The notes under the pieces are model-generated. The model was given only the letters and a program-made list of their open reading frames with translations. It searched no databases and was not told the origin of the DNA. This document shows positions 44,189 through 53,217 of a stretch of 64,000 nt of DNA, piece after piece. Made by a program: the position numbers and the translations under genes. This stretch comes from a bacterium (GTDB taxonomy: Bacteria > Cyanobacteriota > Vampirovibrionia > Vampirovibrionales > Vampirovibrionaceae). Location of the stretch: assembly GCA_030429585.1 (NCBI GenBank), contig JAUIEU010000001.1, forward strand, positions 2,077,848-2,141,847, read 5' to 3'. Within the stretch, counting starts at the first letter, position 1. Each line of letters starts with the position of its first letter.

Positions 44189-45349
44189 TTAAAACCCAGA
44201 GTAAAAAGGGCGTTTAACGCGGGTGGCAGGCAGGTGTTTGCCACGGATCTCTAGCAAGCAAGGTTGGCCTATCGCAGGGGCGTGGGCTTTATCTACAAGG
44301 GCTATGGCAATGGGGGTGCCAAGGGTGGGGGATAAGGTGCCACTGGTCACTTCGCCAATGGCGTTACCGTTTGCATCCAGTACGGGGGTGTGGGTCCGAG
44401 GAATGGCTTTATCTTCTAGCTGTAAACACACGGTTTGGCGCGGGGCACCGGCTTCTTTTTGCTGAACCAAGGCGGCTTTGCCGATAAAATCCATGGGTTT
44501 ATCTAAGCGGAGTGACCAACCCAAGCCTGCTTCTAACGGGGTAATAGTGGGCGATAGCTCTTGCCCGTGGAGGGGATAAGCTGCTTCTAAACGGAGGGTA
44601 TCGCGGGCAGCCAGGCCAATGGGCAGCAAGCCGTTAGGTTCGCCTGCCTGCAAGAGTGCTTGCCATAAAATGTCAGCAAACTCGTTGGGTACCATGAGTT
44701 CTACGCCATCTTCGCCAGTGTAGCCGGTGCGGCTAATGCCAATGCTGGCGGTTTTGCCATGGATGGATACCGTGGTAAAGCCCAGGTGGAAACGTTTTGG
44801 CAGTTCGGTAATGCCTAGCTTTTCTAAAATCACCTTAAAGGCGGGCCCTTGCAAGGCAAACAGGCTAAGCTCGGTGTGATACGTTATGGCCACGTTGCTA
44901 GGCAGATGTTGTTGGCACCAGGCTATATCCGTAGGGGTATTGCTGGCATTGCATACCATTAACCAGGGGCCAAGGTTGCTAAAGCCTGCGGGCACGGTTT
45001 TAGGCCGTTGGTACACAATCAGGTCATCAATAATGCCGCCATCCTGGTTAAGGAGCTGGGTATAAACCGCTTCGCTGGGTGCCAGTGGGCCTAAATGCTG
45101 GGGGAATAACCCTTCCAGGGCATTTGTAATGGTTTGGGTGTTGGGCCCAGAAAAAGAGACCACGCCCATATGGGAGACATCAAACAATCCAGCGGCCTGG
45201 CGCACAGCGGCATGCTCTGTATGGACGCGTTGGTACTGTAAGGGCATGTGCCACCCACCAAAGGGGCAGCATTTGGCGCCATGCTCTATGTGCCAGTCGT
45301 GTAGGGGGGTATGCTTTAGGGCGGGCTCGCAAGTGGTGGTGGCAGTCAT
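44189..45349 (-). CDS. gcvT: glycine cleavage system aminomethyltransferase (T protein)
   Basis: Transfers the aminomethyl carbon to tetrahydrofolate, giving 5,10-methylene-THF and ammonia. The 386 residues have FGGWHMPLQYQRVHTEHAAV, GLFDVSHMGVVSFSGP, YTQLLNQDGGIIDDLIVYQ, LFALQGP, SRTGYTGEDGVELMVP, GLAARDTLRLEAAYPLHGQE and a folate-domain C-terminus with FYSGF. It is the first gene of the cluster after the acyltransferase. No glycine riboswitch is apparent in the 94 bases upstream. Confidence 0.95.
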   Translation of the reverse strand: MTATTTCEPALKHTPLHDWHIEHGAKCCPFGGWHMPLQYQRVHTEHAAVRQAAGLFDVSHMGVVSFSGPNTQTITNALEGLFPQHLGPLAPSEAVYTQLLNQDGGIIDDLIVYQRPKTVPAGFSNLGPWLMVCNASNTPTDIAWCQQHLPSNVAITYHTELSLFALQGPAFKVILEKLGITELPKRFHLGFTTVSIHGKTASIGISRTGYTGEDGVELMVPNEFADILWQALLQAGEPNGLLPIGLAARDTLRLEAAYPLHGQELSPTITPLEAGLGWSLRLDKPMDFIGKAALVQQKEAGAPRQTVCLQLEDKAIPRTHTPVLDANGNAIGEVTSGTLSPTLGTPIAIALVDKAHAPAIGQPCLLEIRGKHLPATRVKRPFYSGF

Positions 45350-45443
45350 CGTGGCGCGCTTTCGTTGGGTTAGTGGCGGGTGTGTACGGGTATTGTGGGC
45401 GGGGCAGGCAGTGGCGTCAATATTAGGGTGGGGTGCTATGGGG

Positions 45444-46961
45444 TTAGGTGTCGCTGGCTGCCATCAGGGTTTCTACGGCGTGTTGCAGGGTGGCGGTTAG
45501 GGCGGTGGTATCCGGCAGGGGGCCGTTACCGGTGGTTAGGGTAATGGGTTGGCCAATGGTAACGGTAGCCTGCTTTGGGCTTGTGTATTGAAACTGATGG
45601 GTCAGCATTAGGTGGCATTTTAGGCGGGTTTCTTCCCATTGGGTGGGGGTCTCTAGGTGTCGGTGGGTATCGGCTAATAGTAGGTGGAGGAGCTTGATTT
45701 GGCGGCACACGTTTAGGTGGTGGGGCCACTGGGCCCGTTGCTGTGGGGTAGCAGCTTGGTAGGTTTGCTCGGCAGCCTGGTGCTTGGCTAGGCAGCGTTC
45801 TAGGGTGGTTAAGCGTTTTTCCGTGGGGGCCGTTGGGTTGGGTTGGCCAATTAGGGCAATTTCTGCCTGGCCTAGTAGCCATACATCCCACGGGTTTAAG
45901 TGTTGCTGTTGTTGCCAGCGGCGCAGCTGGTGCTGGTGTTGGGTGCGCCATGGGGTAGGCAGTATGCGGCAGCGGCGCACAATGGTGCTGCGGAGTTTAT
46001 TTTTTAGTGCCATGCCACGGCTAATATCCGTAACGGCGTCGTCGTCCATGGGCACTTTGTGTTCGGTGCATAGTTGGGTGGCTAAGTAACGAATAAGGGT
46101 TTGGCAGCGTTCTGTCATGTCGTCGGGGGCGGGGGTATCGCTAAAGTGCTCTGCCCATAGCCGCTGGGTGGCCATGCGAATAAGGGCTTGGGCCTGCGCC
46201 GCCATGGGTAGGGTGCTATCCCATTGGGGCAGTGGTTCGCTGGGGTGTTGGCCGTGCCATTGGCCTACCGTTAGTTCGTACTGGCGAACAAACCGCTCTG
46301 GCGGGGTGTTTACAAAGGGGTAATGGGTCGCAATTGGTACAAAGGTAAGGTGGGTAATATGGGGCTGTTTTAGGGTTTTTAAACCCAATTGGGCGGCGCC
46401 TGGCATAAAAGGGAGGCGTTCCGCCTCGCAGTAGTTGGCTTCGCCTTCGGCAAATAGCACTAGGGGGTGCTGGCCGTGGGCCAATAGGTGTTGCGCGGTG
46501 GTTAGCGAATGTTTATCCACAATGCCCCTATCCACAGAAAAAGTGCCGTGGGTTTGGATAAGAAAGGCGCTAAAGCCGTGGTGGGTTTCAAAGGCTTCTG
46601 TACCGGCCATGTAGTAAAAGGCCTTGTCAGGGTGGGCTAGCGTCCACTCAACCAACACGTGAGGATCCGAAAAGCTGGTATGGGAAGGCACAAGAATAAC
46701 GGCGTGGTTAGGTTGTTTGGCTAATTGGCAGGCGGCATGCAGTTGTTGGGCATTGTTAAACACAACCGGGTAGGGGGCGCCTTGTTGCCGTAGTTTTTTG
46801 GTATTGGTAAACGCGGAAAGAAAGGGCAGGGCTCCTGGCGGTTTAGGCGGATAAAATCGATGCGGATCCGGCCACAAACGGTGGCGGAGTAGGGTATAGA
46901 GGTAGGCAGGGTTGGGTAGCATGGGGGTAGTATAAAACGAATGGGCCTGTTGCTGCGCCAC
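45444..46961 (-). CDS. PlsC-like glycerolipid acyltransferase domain protein
   Basis: A 505-residue protein with an acyltransferase domain in residues about 85-240. The HX4D motif reads SHTSFSDPHV, and the later FAEGEANYCEAERLPFMPG fits the FPEG/glycerol-phosphate pocket of PlsC-type enzymes. The C-terminal 250 residues, rich in His, Gln and Arg, are unrecognised, so this is a long, unusual member. It has no clear membrane segments except a weak hydrophobic stretch. Starts at 46961 (GTG) or 46922 (ATG) are both possible; no ribosome site is decisive. Confidence 0.7.
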   Translation of the reverse strand: MAQQQAHSFYTTPMLPNPAYLYTLLRHRLWPDPHRFYPPKPPGALPFLSAFTNTKKLRQQGAPYPVVFNNAQQLHAACQLAKQPNHAVILVPSHTSFSDPHVLVEWTLAHPDKAFYYMAGTEAFETHHGFSAFLIQTHGTFSVDRGIVDKHSLTTAQHLLAHGQHPLVLFAEGEANYCEAERLPFMPGAAQLGLKTLKQPHITHLTFVPIATHYPFVNTPPERFVRQYELTVGQWHGQHPSEPLPQWDSTLPMAAQAQALIRMATQRLWAEHFSDTPAPDDMTERCQTLIRYLATQLCTEHKVPMDDDAVTDISRGMALKNKLRSTIVRRCRILPTPWRTQHQHQLRRWQQQQHLNPWDVWLLGQAEIALIGQPNPTAPTEKRLTTLERCLAKHQAAEQTYQAATPQQRAQWPHHLNVCRQIKLLHLLLADTHRHLETPTQWEETRLKCHLMLTHQFQYTSPKQATVTIGQPITLTTGNGPLPDTTALTATLQHAVETLMAASDT

Positions 46962-47111
46962 CGAGCACGAGGAAGCAGCTTAAAGAATATGTAAGTAACA
47001 TCTAAAAACCGTTGGCTTGTACTTGCGAATGGCTGGTAGGGTCATTACACTATGGGCGATTAATATAGGGTGTGTTTCGCCCTATGTTCCCCTGCGTTAT
47101 TGCTGCCCGGT

Positions 47112-47900
47112 ATGACTGCTACAGACCCGACAACCCAACCCATTGAACTTGGCACGGCAGCCAAAAAACTGGCCGAAAACCAGCAATTGCTGGCGGCTTT
47201 TCAGTGCTTTGAGAGTGGCGGCCTAACCTTTGAAGAAATCCCCTTGCCTAAATTGCCTAAGGCCCAAGGGTTTGCCTTAATTGATAGCCTGTATAGCCCC
47301 GATGAGCGCTTTGCCCAAGGGTTTTACAAGTACAAGGTGGATATTTTAAAGCACCCCGAGCAATTGGCTTGGCAAAACACCTTAGAAGAGCTAGAGCACT
47401 ATAAAGAGACCCTAAAAGCCGAGTACGATACGGATGACTGTGTGTACACGGTGGGGTATTACGAGGCTGGCAGCCAAGAACAAACGCCGGATAATTACAT
47501 CCCTGTGGGCATTTATTGCATGCGGCCCCTGGCCACCCACGAGCGAGGCGAGGAATTAGTGCAGGCCCTAACGGATTTAAACCTAAGCGATACCTATGCC
47601 GGTAATAACGCCATTGTGCATAGCTTTAGCCTGCTTAAGGATTTCCGAAATTTGGAAATGCTGAAATATATTTTTATTAGCATTGGCTTAAAAGCCCTGC
47701 GGATGGGCTACCAACACATCTTCTTTTTTATGAGTGATTACCGCTTAAAAAGTATTTATAAACGGTATGGCCTTACTTTTCCGGCGGATTTAAAATTCCG
47801 AAACTCGCAACACACCATTGGGTGCTACTCGCTAACAGAAGATAACCTGGCTTATATTGTTACCTCTCTTCAGCAGCTCCTTAGTCCGCCTTCGGCCTAG
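47112..47900 (+). CDS. hypothetical protein upstream of fliA
   Basis: A 262-residue protein from the ATG at 47112 (frame open from 47070). No family is recognised. The second half (YIPVGIYCMRPLATHERGEE, then NNAIVHSFSLLKDFRNLEML and YIFISIGLKALRMGYQHIFFF) has the look of a GNAT-like acyltransferase fold, with the last part a helix-strand pair. It has no signal peptide. It lies 206 bases ahead of fliA on the same strand but is separated by a likely fliA promoter. Confidence 0.65.
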   Translation: MTATDPTTQPIELGTAAKKLAENQQLLAAFQCFESGGLTFEEIPLPKLPKAQGFALIDSLYSPDERFAQGFYKYKVDILKHPEQLAWQNTLEELEHYKETLKAEYDTDDCVYTVGYYEAGSQEQTPDNYIPVGIYCMRPLATHERGEELVQALTDLNLSDTYAGNNAIVHSFSLLKDFRNLEMLKYIFISIGLKALRMGYQHIFFFMSDYRLKSIYKRYGLTFPADLKFRNSQHTIGCYSLTEDNLAYIVTSLQQLLSPPSA

Positions 47901-47997
47901 GTGTACAGGTGCAGCCCTTTAAGGGCCTACAGGCCCCTACATTGAATGGGGGAACTTTAGGGGATCCCCTCTGCATTGGTGATGAGATCATGCCGAG

Positions 47998-48014
47998 ACT
48001 CTTTATAATAGAGT
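47998..48014 (+). promoter_or_regulatory. candidate fliA promoter/operator with inverted repeat over -10
   Basis: A consensus-like -10 (TATAAT, 48004-48009) lies inside the inverted repeat ACTCT-TTATAAT-AGAGT (47998-48014), 93 bases ahead of the fliA start. A -35 is not clear. A repressor dimer sitting on this repeat would block the -10 directly. The spacer upstream also has GCCCTTTAAGGGC near 47916-47928 and the palindrome AGGGGATCCCCT near 47959-47970. Confidence 0.4.
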
Positions 48015-48106
48015 GACGATTTGCCCGTGGTATGTGAAGCGTTGCAAGCACGTGGCACTGATTTGGTAGGAAACCCTGTGGGATAGGAAAGAAGAGTATC
48101 GCATTC

Positions 48107-48937
48107 ATGCAATCGTCGTCGGAAATGCCCCAAATTATCGATAACGCCGCCAAAAAAGCGGCGGAAGCGGAGCGTCGTCGTAAACAGCGCGAGGATGTTA
48201 CCCATATTTGGAAGGCCTACAAAACCGATCCCACCAATCGTACCCTGCGTGAAAAACTGATTTTGCATTATGTGCACCTGGTGCGCTATGTGGTTAGCCG
48301 CTTGCCGATGACGCTACCCGTGAGTATTACCCACGAAGATTTAGTGAGCTACGGCACGCTTGGCCTAATGGAAAGCGTGGAACGCTTTGACGTTGGCCGC
48401 GGCCTTAAATTTGAAACCTACGCCATTACCCGTATCCGAGGGTCTATTATTGACCAACTGCGCTCTCAGGATTGGGTGCCCCGTGGGGTGCGTAAGCGCA
48501 CCAAAATGTTGCGAGAGGCCATGAATGTGCTTCAGCAGAAGCATGGCCGCCCGCCTACTCACGAAGAATTGTGCGAAGAGCTAGGTGTAGAACAACCCAA
48601 GCTGGAAAAAATGATTTCCGAGAGCAACAACCTAATGCTCTCGCTGGATGAATACCGCAGTAGCGATGATAGCGACGGCGGCACCCTAATTGATACGATT
48701 GAAGACGATAACAGCCCAGACCCTCATGGCGAAATGGAAGCTGTGGAAATGAAAGACCGTTTGGCCCGCGCCATTAACGCCCTGCCAGAGCGGGAACGCC
48801 TATTAGTAGCGTTGTATTACCACGAGAATATGACCTTGCGTGAAATTGGCGAAGTGTTATCTGTCTCCGAATCGCGTGTATGCCAACTCCATGCCCAGGC
48901 TGTTCTTCGGCTGAAGAATAAACTACAGGATGATTAA
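48107..48937 (+). CDS. fliA: flagellar sigma factor FliA (sigma-28 family)
   Basis: Sigma factor for late flagellar genes, 276 residues. Region 1.2/2 has LILHYVHLVRYVVSRLP and LVSYGTLGLMESVERFDVGRG. KFETYAITRIRGSIIDQLRS and DWVPRGVRKRTKML follow, the usual FliA/WhiG signature. Region 3 has HGRPPTHEELCEELGV. Region 4 has LPERERLLVALYYHENMTLR, EIGEVLSVSESRVCQLH with the -35-reading helix. It heads a group of ORFs spaced by 3-6 bases. Together with the flg block it completes a sigma-28 regulon, and an anti-sigma partner would be expected. Confidence 0.95.
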   Translation: MQSSSEMPQIIDNAAKKAAEAERRRKQREDVTHIWKAYKTDPTNRTLREKLILHYVHLVRYVVSRLPMTLPVSITHEDLVSYGTLGLMESVERFDVGRGLKFETYAITRIRGSIIDQLRSQDWVPRGVRKRTKMLREAMNVLQQKHGRPPTHEELCEELGVEQPKLEKMISESNNLMLSLDEYRSSDDSDGGTLIDTIEDDNSPDPHGEMEAVEMKDRLARAINALPERERLLVALYYHENMTLREIGEVLSVSESRVCQLHAQAVLRLKNKLQDD

Positions 48938-48942
48938 CCGCC

Positions 48943-49650
48943 ATGGCAAACACTAGCGGCGATAATTTGGCGTTTGTACGCATGGCCACCCCAGTGCCTA
49001 ATGTGTATGTCGGCGGCCTTATGGTGACGGATACTCGTGGGATGCCATTGGCTTTTCAGTATACCGAGCCAATTGAACCCAACCGGATTCAGCAAATTTT
49101 GTATGGCCAATCCCTTAGCCGGTACATTAAGCAAGATGTGATGTTGGCCTCGCTGCTAAAAGGGCTAAGCGCTAAGTACGATTGCGTGCTGGTGGATGAT
49201 GACCACCTGCTAACCCCGGATATTGGTAAATTATTTGGTAAACCTGTGGTGCGCGTTAGCGATACAAACAATGTGGCGCGTTTAAAAGGCGCTGGTACCA
49301 TTCAGGCTCAGTCAGATACGGAATTTTTATTGCAACCAACGGAACAAGCCAACCCCATTCGGTGTCGTTTTCCGTTACCAGAACCTAGCTTAAACACGGG
49401 CGCGGTAACGGCCAGTGTGGATGATGATGGAGCCAGTACCCCTAAACAGTTGGTGGCGGATACGGCTGTAGACAACAGCGCCATTGCCGTGGCCACCGTT
49501 ACCCAGGATGTGGTGATTCCACCGATATTAGAAACCGTGTTGGCGCCTGCCGCCGCCCATATGGATTTAGTGGAACCCTTGCGCCGCATTGATAAAGCAT
49601 TAGAAGCCATTTGTGCCGAAGCCGGTGTTGGCAGTAATACGGCTGTTTAG
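48943..49650 (+). CDS. conserved hypothetical protein linked to fliA
   Basis: A 235-residue protein starting six bases after fliA. The first 120 residues are compact: VPNVYVGGLMVTDTRGMPLA, FQYTEPIEPNRIQQILYGQS and LSAKYDCVLVDDDHLL. I recall a family of unknown function with that VGGL-TD-RG-PL-F-YTEPI-P pattern, but I do not know its role. The last 110 residues are low in complexity, with a helical end. Translational linkage to fliA suggests a role around motility or expression control. Confidence 0.65.
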   Translation: MANTSGDNLAFVRMATPVPNVYVGGLMVTDTRGMPLAFQYTEPIEPNRIQQILYGQSLSRYIKQDVMLASLLKGLSAKYDCVLVDDDHLLTPDIGKLFGKPVVRVSDTNNVARLKGAGTIQAQSDTEFLLQPTEQANPIRCRFPLPEPSLNTGAVTASVDDDGASTPKQLVADTAVDNSAIAVATVTQDVVIPPILETVLAPAAAHMDLVEPLRRIDKALEAICAEAGVGSNTAV

Positions 49651-49653
49651 CCC

Positions 49654-50559
49654 ATGTGGGGGCTGCTGAATACAACACGCCTAAAGCAATGGAACCGCTA
49701 TTGGCAACAACAGTGGCAGCATTGGTGGCATACCCTGCTGCTGTTTCGGCCAGTGGTTAAGCGGGTACGGCTTGGGGTGGGGGCAACGCCAGTGCATTGG
49801 GTTAGCCCGGTGCAGGTAACAGCCCGTGGGCTAACCTTTAAACAACGGGTTGCTACTTACTCAACACCGTTGTTGCTTGCTAAAAATGCCACCACCGCCT
49901 TACCGCTGTTGGGTAACCAGGTGGTTGCCAATAATGGGTTGGCGGCCATAACCCAACCGCCTAAGGGTTATGCCACCCCGTTGCTACCCAACCGGGCCTT
50001 GTACCAATCCGTGCATTTAAGGTTACCTAGGCCCCGGTGCAACGTGCACCATTTATTGGGCCGGTACAATGTAGCGGCTAAATTATGGCGTTGGCAACCG
50101 TTTGTACCCCCTGCGGCTTTTCGCTTAAAACGCCTGGCGGTACTACCGCCCGCTGCCAAACGAATACAACCCGTTACGGAAAAAACCCGCACCCATGCCA
50201 ACCCAACACGGGTATGGAAAACCACTATTCGGCGCCACCCCGTGCCTGCTCATCGTTTTCCGCTGTCGGTGCGTAATGTATTCCGCAAGGCCTTGGCCAA
50301 ACAAGCCGGCGTGGCAGAAGCCCAAGCCAACACTATTTTGCTCACCACGGTGGTCGACCGTATCCCTGGTGCTCGCATCGCCCACCTAAATTTACACGAT
50401 GACGGTGCTGTAAGCTACCGTTTAAAACAGCCTTCGCCAGGGGTAGGGGGCAAGGCGAAGCAAGCACCCACAGGGGTGGTGGTGGTGGGTCGAAATTTAC
50501 AAACGCGCCAAACCATACGCGCCTTTGTACCGGCGGCCTTGTATTTGGATGAATCATAA
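49654..50559 (+). CDS. basic hypothetical protein linked to fliA
   Basis: A 301-residue, strongly basic protein, rich in Arg, Lys, Trp and Pro. The N-terminal 30 residues hold seven Trp and begin MWGLLNTTRLKQWNRYW. Conserved-looking Arg-rich blocks (RPRCNVHHLLGRYNV, KRIQPVTEKTRTHANPTR) follow. The C-terminus (TILLTTVVDRIPGARIAHLN, GVVVVGRNLQTRQTIRAF) is more ordered. It may bind nucleic acid or membranes, though no motif says so. It starts three bases after the preceding ORF. Confidence 0.5.
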   Translation: MWGLLNTTRLKQWNRYWQQQWQHWWHTLLLFRPVVKRVRLGVGATPVHWVSPVQVTARGLTFKQRVATYSTPLLLAKNATTALPLLGNQVVANNGLAAITQPPKGYATPLLPNRALYQSVHLRLPRPRCNVHHLLGRYNVAAKLWRWQPFVPPAAFRLKRLAVLPPAAKRIQPVTEKTRTHANPTRVWKTTIRRHPVPAHRFPLSVRNVFRKALAKQAGVAEAQANTILLTTVVDRIPGARIAHLNLHDDGAVSYRLKQPSPGVGGKAKQAPTGVVVVGRNLQTRQTIRAFVPAALYLDES

Positions 50560-50662
50560 AGCGGGTTGATGACTGTTAAATTCCGTTACATAGCCGCATC
50601 AGTTTGGGTTTAGGGGCATTGATTGACTATGCCCTCATCGTCATAACTATGGTTTTTAAATA

Positions 50663-51349
50663 ATGTCATTACTTGCTACGCCTTTATCTACTCCTGCCAG
50701 CTTTGGTATCCGTTTTGCCGGAGAACATAAAAAACAGGTACCTTCAGGTGTTCCGGTTACGGGTGACCTTTCTAAAGATGACCTAACTAAAATGCTGGAG
50801 ACGATATCGCATAAAAAAGATTTAGCAAAAATGCGCGATCCATCTTATTGGGCCGCTCAGTTTGAAAAGCACCCGCCAAGCGACTTGGAAGAGTGGAAAA
50901 CGTTCTTTTCTCAAGGGCCAGGAAAACTAAAATACCAAACCCCTCGTGTTAAACGGATTTTTGCTTTTGCTCGCCCTAAGCGTCTTATTCAGGCTACCCG
51001 AGATACGGTTAACATGATTCGTAATTTACCTAAAAATGATAGAGCTGTTGCTTTAACAGGCCTAGGTATTGATGCATTTTTAGATTTTACATTTTTAACC
51101 ATGAGCCTTGGGCTATGGGCGATACCCATGTTTATGACCCCGTGGCCTGGCGGTACGGTTAAACGGGTGTTTTATCACTCGGTGATGAGCCAGTACGAAG
51201 CCGACCGTTATGGCGACAAGGCGGCCAAAATGCCAACCATCCCGAAGCCGTCTGTGGCTAAAAAAACGGCAGATAAGAAAGTAAACAAATCAGAATCTGC
51301 GAGTAAAGCCAAAGAACCGGCTAAAACCACCACCGCAGATAAACAATAA
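50663..51349 (+). CDS. hypothetical protein with hydrophobic centre and basic tail
   Basis: A 228-residue protein. It begins with a hydrophilic region carrying FGIRFAGEHKKQ, a Lys-rich helical part, a hydrophobic stretch (AFLDFTFLTMSLGLWAIPMF, about 136-155) that could be a membrane helix, then a Lys/Ala/Ser-rich low-complexity tail (about 190-228) like an intrinsically disordered C-terminus. No family is recognised. It has its own 103-base upstream spacer. Confidence 0.6.
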   Translation: MSLLATPLSTPASFGIRFAGEHKKQVPSGVPVTGDLSKDDLTKMLETISHKKDLAKMRDPSYWAAQFEKHPPSDLEEWKTFFSQGPGKLKYQTPRVKRIFAFARPKRLIQATRDTVNMIRNLPKNDRAVALTGLGIDAFLDFTFLTMSLGLWAIPMFMTPWPGGTVKRVFYHSVMSQYEADRYGDKAAKMPTIPKPSVAKKTADKKVNKSESASKAKEPAKTTTADKQ

Positions 51350-51462
51350 GCGCCAAAAACGTTGGATAAAGGCTAAGGGTTATCTCGCGTCTTGAAAAGC
51401 GAGTGTCTCTCCCACTACACTACTAGGGTATTCGCCCTACCCGTTTTGAGAGAATCTTTGCC

Positions 51463-52815
51463 ATGACCACTGCTACCCCCACCACTGACTTTGCTGCCGC
51501 TATCTTGCCGTTCGATCGCCCGACGATTGCCAGGATTGCCGCAGATTTGGCCAATTTTGATGGCAAGGAAGTGACCTTGATGGGCTGGCTGTATAACAAA
51601 CGCAGCAGCGGCAAGCTTCACTTTTTGCAACTGCGCGATGGCACTGGGGTGATTCAGTGTGTGATGTTTAAAGGCGATGTAAGCCCAGAATTGTTTGAAG
51701 CAGGCGCAGCCGTAACCCAAGAAAGCAGCATTAAGGTAACCGGCACCGTTAAAAAAGATGACCGTAGCCCCATTGGCTTTGAAATTGGCGTGACGGATTT
51801 TGCCGTACTGCACGAAGCGACGGATTACCCCATTACCCCAAAAGAACATGGCGTGGCCTTTTTAATGGATAACCGCCACCTGTGGTTGCGGTCTGCGAAG
51901 CAGCAAGCCATTGTTAAAATTCGCGCTGAATTGGTGAGCGCGATACGGAATTATTTTGATGGCCAAGGCTTTACCTTGGTGGATGCCCCCATTTTTACGC
52001 CTAATGCCTGCGAAGGCACCACCAATTTGTTTGAAACCGATTATTTCGACAGTAAGGCGTATCTCACCCAAAGTGGCCAGCTGTATATGGAGGCAGCGGC
52101 AGCGGCGGTAGGCAAAGCCTACTGCTTTGGGCCTACCTTTCGGGCAGAAAAAAGTAAAACCCGCCGCCACCTAACCGAATTTTGGATGGTGGAACCGGAA
52201 GTAGCCTTTATGGATTTAGCGGGTGATATGGATTTAGCGGAAGATTTTGTATGTGCCATTGTGCAGCACGTGGTACAAACCTGCCGACGAGAGCTTGAGG
52301 TGTTAGAGCGGGATATTAGCAAGCTAGAATCCATTAAAAAGCCCTTCCCCCGAATCAGTTACGATGAGGCCATTAAGCTGCTAAACGAGCACGGCAAAGA
52401 TGTGCCGTGGGGCGAGGATTTTGGCGCTGATGAAGAAACCACCATTAGCGAGCAGTTCGATCGCCCGGTGATGATCCACCGTTACCCGAAAGATATTAAA
52501 GCCTTTTATATGAAGGGCGACCCTGAGAATGAAAAAGTGGCCTTGTGCGTGGATATGATTGCCCCTGAAGGCTACGGCGAAATGATTGGTGGCGGCCAGC
52601 GCGAAGATGACGCGGATAAATTGCTTGCCGGTATTAAAGAACATAATTTGCCAGAAGACGCCTTTAGTTGGTACACGGATGTGCGCCAGTATGGTAGCTT
52701 CCCCCACGCTGGGTTTGGCTTGGGGTTAGAACGCACGGTGGCGTGGATTTGCGGCATCCATCATGTGCGCGAAACCATCCCCTTCCCCCGCTTGATGGAT
52801 CGCCTGAGCCCTTAA
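51463..52815 (+). CDS. asnS: asparaginyl-tRNA synthetase
   Basis: Class II synthetase of 450 residues. The N-terminal OB-fold anticodon-binding domain includes [20 protein letters not shown]. The class II motifs are [40 protein letters not shown] and, for motif 3, [20 protein letters not shown] with the C-terminal PFPRL. The length and [10 protein letters not shown]-like end favour AsnS over AspRS. The ribosome site is weak. A short hairpin, CTCGC...GCGAG, near 51380-51400 precedes it; no T-box is visible. Confidence 0.95.
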   Translation: MTTATPTTDFAAAILPFDRPTIARIAADLANFDGKEVTLMGWLYNKRSSGKLHFLQLRDGTGVIQCVMFKGDVSPELFEAGAAVTQESSIKVTGTVKKDDRSPIGFEIGVTDFAVLHEATDYPITPKEHGVAFLMDNRHLWLRSAKQQAIVKIRAELVSAIRNYFDGQGFTLVDAPIFTPNACEGTTNLFETDYFDSKAYLTQSGQLYMEAAAAAVGKAYCFGPTFRAEKSKTRRHLTEFWMVEPEVAFMDLAGDMDLAEDFVCAIVQHVVQTCRRELEVLERDISKLESIKKPFPRISYDEAIKLLNEHGKDVPWGEDFGADEETTISEQFDRPVMIHRYPKDIKAFYMKGDPENEKVALCVDMIAPEGYGEMIGGGQREDDADKLLAGIKEHNLPEDAFSWYTDVRQYGSFPHAGFGLGLERTVAWICGIHHVRETIPFPRLMDRLSP

Positions 52816-53150
52816 TTAATACGGGTTTTGGCTTCTTTGTTTATTTGGTGCCTATAATCTGGCTTAGTAAAATACTCTTTTGCTAGTCTGTTAAACGTTC
52901 GAGTAATAGGCATTTGAAATGAGCTAACACGTTTTTTTTTAGCATCATCCAACAGAGTACTTTCTGTTGGATTGCCATAATCGTCTACTAGGTAATTGCA
53001 CCTGGGGTGTTTATAGAAAAAATCTACCGCATAATCAGGGATAGCTTGGTTTGTATCATCTAACCGAATGATTCGCCTTCCCTGTTTGTCATAAAAATAT
53101 GCCGCCATACCAAAATTAGGGTGGCGTTTAAGGGGGGGGGGGGTCTGCAT
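52812..53150 (-). CDS. small hypothetical protein with poly-C tract at its start (phase-variation candidate)
   Basis: A 112-residue protein from the ATG at 53150 (the frame remains open to 53273). Codons 3-7 are an uninterrupted run of 12 C on this strand (12 G at 53132-53143 on the plus strand), encoding the Pro run in [10 protein letters not shown] change of one base in the tract would shift the frame. The rest ([20 protein letters not shown], then [20 protein letters not shown]) looks like a folded domain, with a charged helical end. No family is recognised. It overlaps the end of asnS by four bases, convergently, and is divergent from the mannosidase gene. Confidence 0.55.
   Translation of the reverse strand: MQTPPPLKRHPNFGMAAYFYDKQGRRIIRLDDTNQAIPDYAVDFFYKHPRCNYLVDDYGNPTESTLLDDAKKKRVSSFQMPITRTFNRLAKEYFTKPDYRHQINKEAKTRIN
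53132..53143. repeat. homopolymer G12 (C12 on minus strand)
   Basis: Twelve consecutive G on the plus strand lie four bases after the ATG of the small minus-strand ORF. Such tracts are prone to slipped-strand mispairing. Confidence 0.9.
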
Positions 53151-53217
53151 GAGTGGGGTGGAATGGCGTACAATGTGCATAGGGTTATAACGTTTGTGTA
53201 GAAAATCAATTGCGCCC

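Noticed and set aside
45350-45443. Glycine riboswitch before gcvT
   Set aside because: The 94-base spacer is too short for the usual tandem aptamers and shows no recognisable aptamer core on the minus strand.
51350-51462. T-box leader before asnS
   Set aside because: The upstream 113 bases have one short CTCGC/GCGAG hairpin but no AGGGTGGNACCGCG-like T-box sequence or specifier loop.
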